This document shows positions 61,306-64,000 of a DNA stretch of 64,000 nucleotides, piece by piece. The notes beneath the pieces were generated by a model. It saw only the letters and a list, made by a program, of their open reading frames with translations. It made no database searches and was not told the origin of the DNA. The position numbers and the translations under genes are program-made. Source of the stretch: Glossina fuscipes (taxonomy: Eukaryota > Arthropoda > Insecta > Diptera > Glossinidae); NCBI RefSeq assembly GCF_014805625.2, contig NW_023998464.1, positions 8,093,813 through 8,157,812 of the forward strand, in the 5' to 3' direction. Each line of letters begins with the position of its first letter. Within the stretch, counting starts at the first letter, position 1.

Positions 61306-64000
61306 TCAGTTTAAGTATGACATAGGTAAATCGCGCTTATTAAGCAATATTGCTTTAATGGACTTTAAAGAGTCCGTTAATGAGAATAGATGATAGACAT
61401 CATTTAAGTTCTTGCAAGCAACTCTGAGCGGGTTAAACAGTTCAAAATTATATTTGCATTGACTAAGCTTTATCAACATAAAGTGCCTAGAGAAACGGTT
61501 AGGGACATTAAAGCTTATTTCACCAAGTAATAAAGGCGAGTCAATTGCACCATTTATTAATTTGATTAAGAAGGAAACCCCAAGAACAAATCTACGTTTC
61601 TCGAGTGACGGTAAGGATAACAGAAGCAACCTATTTTCATAGGGTGGAAGAGGGGAAATCGGGTCCCAACCCAAATTCCTAAGGGCAAACAGCAAGAATT
61701 GCTTTTGTATAGATTCAATTGAATCTACGTAGCACCTATATGAAGGAGACCACACAACGGAGGCATACTCAAGTATAGGTCTAACCAAACACGTGTAAAG
61801 CCTTTCCGTAATATAAGGATCATCAAGCTCTTTGGACCACCTCTTTATAAAACCAAGCGCGGACCTAGCTTTGCTTAACGAGGACTCAATATGCAAATTG
61901 AAACGTAACCTATAATCGAATAGAACGCCTAAATCTATGAACGAATCGACGTCTTCCAACCTGTGCGAATCAATGAAGTATTGAGTACTGAACGACTTCC
62001 TTCTCAAGAAATAAAGCTTCTTACATTTATTTAGATTTAGTTTCAGAAGATTGAGAGAGCACCATGCAACCAAATTGTTCAAATCACTTTGAAGATGATG
62101 TGATTGCGATTCTACGGAAAAAGAAGAAAACAGTTTCACATCACCAGCATACATTAAAATCTCACTGAATGTAATCACGGAGGGCAAATCATTGATGTAT
62201 AAATTAAATAAAATAGGTCCCAAGTGGCTACCTTGAGGTACGCCAGAAGTCACGGGGAATTCATCCGAGGTAATGAGGTTAAACAAAACCCTGAATGATC
62301 CACCAAACAGATAAGAGCTTAACCATTCCACTAAGAAGAGAGGAAAGCCAGAGGTCTGGAGTTTAAATCTAAGAAGTCTATGATTAACCATATCAAACGC
62401 TTTGCTAAAATCAGTGTAAATGACATCAGTGCGAGAACCACTAGAAAAAGCCTTGAAAACATGAGAAGTAAACTCCAACAGATTGGTCACCGTAGATCTT
62501 CCCTTTCGAAAACCATGCTGGAAAGGAGAAATATACAATTTCATGGAAAAGGCTATATGCTGAGCCACAATTCGCTCGAACAGTTTAGGTAAGACACTCA
62601 ACTTGGCGATGCCTCTGTAGTTCTCTACAAGTTGCCTACTACCACTTTTGTGAATACGAATAAGGAAAGAAATCTTCCAACACAAAGGAAAAACACCTAA
62701 ATTCAAAGACTTATTAAAAATCTTTGAGATAACATCACAAAGCTCGCCAGCACAAGATATAAGTACACATGAGGGGATCCCATCAGGTCCAGGCGAACAA
62801 TTATATTTCAGAGAGCTCAATCCTTCAAAAACGTCATTTTCAGATATAACAAAGTTAGGAATTGAAATCGAATTAGAAATCGGATATGGATAATTTACCG
62901 ATAAATCAAAATCGGCAGTTGAAAAGTTCTGTCGGAACTATTCCGCAAAGAAATTTGAGGTTTCAAAATCATCCGCGGACTCGGAGCCATTAAAAGACAC
63001 AAACGACGGATTTATGGAGATTTTTCTTTTGGAATTAACGAACTTGAAAAAGTATTTAGGGTTAGCAAACAAGGAGGATTTAACAAACTGAAGGTAACTG
63101 CAATAGTATTGGCGGTTGAGGGAATTAAATTTATGCCTTGCAACAGAGTAAGCGAAATAGTCGAGAGAAGAACCACTTTTCGAAAATTTTTTGAAAAGCT
63201 TGTTTTTCCTATTCTTGTAGTATTTAATTGTTTTATTAAACCACGAGGGACCCTTGCTTCGAGGACGGGACTGCTTGATCGGAACGGATGCAGAAATAGC
63301 TTGATTTAATATATTGTAGAACGACGACAGTAAGCTATCAATGCTTCCCTCTGAGAAATCGAGCACAAAATGAGAAAGATGTGATATTAGTATGGAAACA
63401 TTGATTTTATGGAAATCATAAAGTTGATATGAAAAATTTGAATTTTGAACGTTATAGAAGTTCAACGAACCAACATACTTGTAATGAAAGGAAACACCCA
63501 ATGCTGGATGATATGGATCCTTAGGTAAACTAAACGGAAGACAACGATTAACGCAAACCTCAGGAAAATTTGCAAAGCAGAGATCAAGAAATCTCCCATT
63601 ACAATTAGGGGTACCATTGTATTGAACTAAATTATTATCAAATAATTCATTGAAGAACACAACGGCTTTATCAGATGTTGAGGAAGGGATCAAACAGCCA
63701 GAACTATCACTGTAAAACCAATTGACTTGAGGCAAATTGAAGTCACCCAACGCAAGGACTATATCGGTAAGTTTAGATTGCTTGGCCACTTCACAAATGA
63801 GGGCGGCCTGTTTCTTATATACTGAGATATCCGAATTTGGGGGAATATAGGAGCAGGTCACATATAAGTGTTTCTTAGGAAATTTCACTCGAATGGTGAT
63901 AAATTCAACATCGGGAGTAGTTGGAAATTCCAACGAATAGGTGGGGAGTGCCGTAGAAATAGCAATTAAAACACCACCACCATTGCGATACAAACGATCG
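61306..64000 (-). pseudogene. CR1/Jockey-type ORF2 (endonuclease + reverse transcriptase), inactive, 5' truncated by window
   Basis: The enzyme nicks target DNA and reverse-transcribes element RNA. The endonuclease part (63993-62938) shows GGGVLIAIS, VLALGDFNLPQVNW and FLDLCFAN. The reverse transcriptase (62935-61306) shows CSPGPDGIP, ENYRGIAKLS, FRKGRSTVTNLLEF, the catalytic TDFSKAFD, SGVPQGSHLGP and then MYAGDVKLF. Two defects are clear. An in-frame TAG at 62938-62940 follows FFAE and separates the two domains, although the frame is the same on both sides. The catalytic YADD is YAGD, with GGT at 62143-62145 where GAT is expected, so one of the two metal-binding aspartates is gone. The C-terminal part includes LHIESSLSKARSALGFIKRW and RPILEYASVVWSP. 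The stop at 61306 is the natural end. Confidence 0.92.

Larger units (their letters stand above)
60969..64000 (-). mobile_element. CR1/Jockey-type non-LTR retrotransposon, 3' part, cut by window end
   Basis: Minus-strand LINE whose 5' end lies beyond 64000. Visible parts are most of the endonuclease domain, the complete reverse transcriptase and C-terminal region, a 3' UTR of about 310 bp with an A-rich patch at about 61120-61149, and a TAAA-repeat tail. No RNase H domain follows the reverse transcriptase, which separates it from the I-type element at 6.6-12.2 kb. Motifs such as NYRGIAKLS, TDFSKAFD and SGVPQGSHLGPILF fit the CR1/Jockey superfamily. The exact clade is not settled. A second, decayed copy of the 3' part lies at about 31.7-32.2 kb. 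Confidence 0.9.

Noticed and set aside
1..64000. CRISPR array or prokaryotic operon signals
   Set aside because: No regularly spaced identical repeats and no ribosome-binding-site-led gene series. The sequence is eukaryotic.

Overview
The window is AT-rich eukaryotic nuclear DNA, most likely from a higher dipteran fly. The main evidence is a split receptor gene of the insect Derailed/RYK family with GT-AG introns, plus an I-clade LINE, a CR1/Jockey-type LINE, a mariner relic and a tRNA-derived SINE. There are no operons, Shine-Dalgarno sites or closely packed ORFs. Most of the sequence is intergenic or intronic DNA with A/T homopolymers and short microsatellites. The species cannot be settled from the sequence alone.

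Layout. 1-6.6 kb: AT-rich DNA with a dispersed-repeat relic (about 3.29-3.86 kb), a complete tRNA-headed SINE with target-site duplications (4100-4272), and a polypurine/G-quadruplex tract (4648-4695). 6.6-12.2 kb: a structurally full-length I-type non-LTR retrotransposon on the minus strand. It has an intact gag-like ORF1, a broken ORF2 (endonuclease, reverse transcriptase, RNase H), a (TAA)n tail and a 12-bp target duplication. 12.2-27.0 kb: no supportable gene. 27.0-31.3 kb: the last three coding exons, on the minus strand, of a Derailed-family (Dnt/Drl-2-like) Wnt-binding receptor pseudokinase. Its first exon(s), with the signal peptide and the start of the WIF domain, were not found. They must lie upstream, at higher coordinates in the window or beyond it. 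31.7-32.2 kb: a decayed fragment of the CR1/Jockey-type LINE. 39.2-39.5 kb: a decayed mariner-type transposase. 32-60 kb otherwise: AT-rich DNA with simple repeats, one long imperfect hairpin (about 55.25-55.35 kb) and a few unassigned ORFs. 61-64 kb: the 3' three-fifths or so of a CR1/Jockey-type LINE on the minus strand, cut by the window edge and inactivated by a nonsense codon and a YADD-to-YAGD change.

How the parts relate. The receptor is the only host gene seen. Everything else recognisable is mobile. The two LINE families are unrelated insertions. The SINE may depend on an I-type LINE, because both end in a similar CTAAA-rich segment followed by a TAA/ATA triplet tail and both carry target duplications. 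No clearly new biological system was found. The best leads are the SINE-LINE pairing, the frameshifts at homopolymers in an otherwise complete I element, and the long hairpin.
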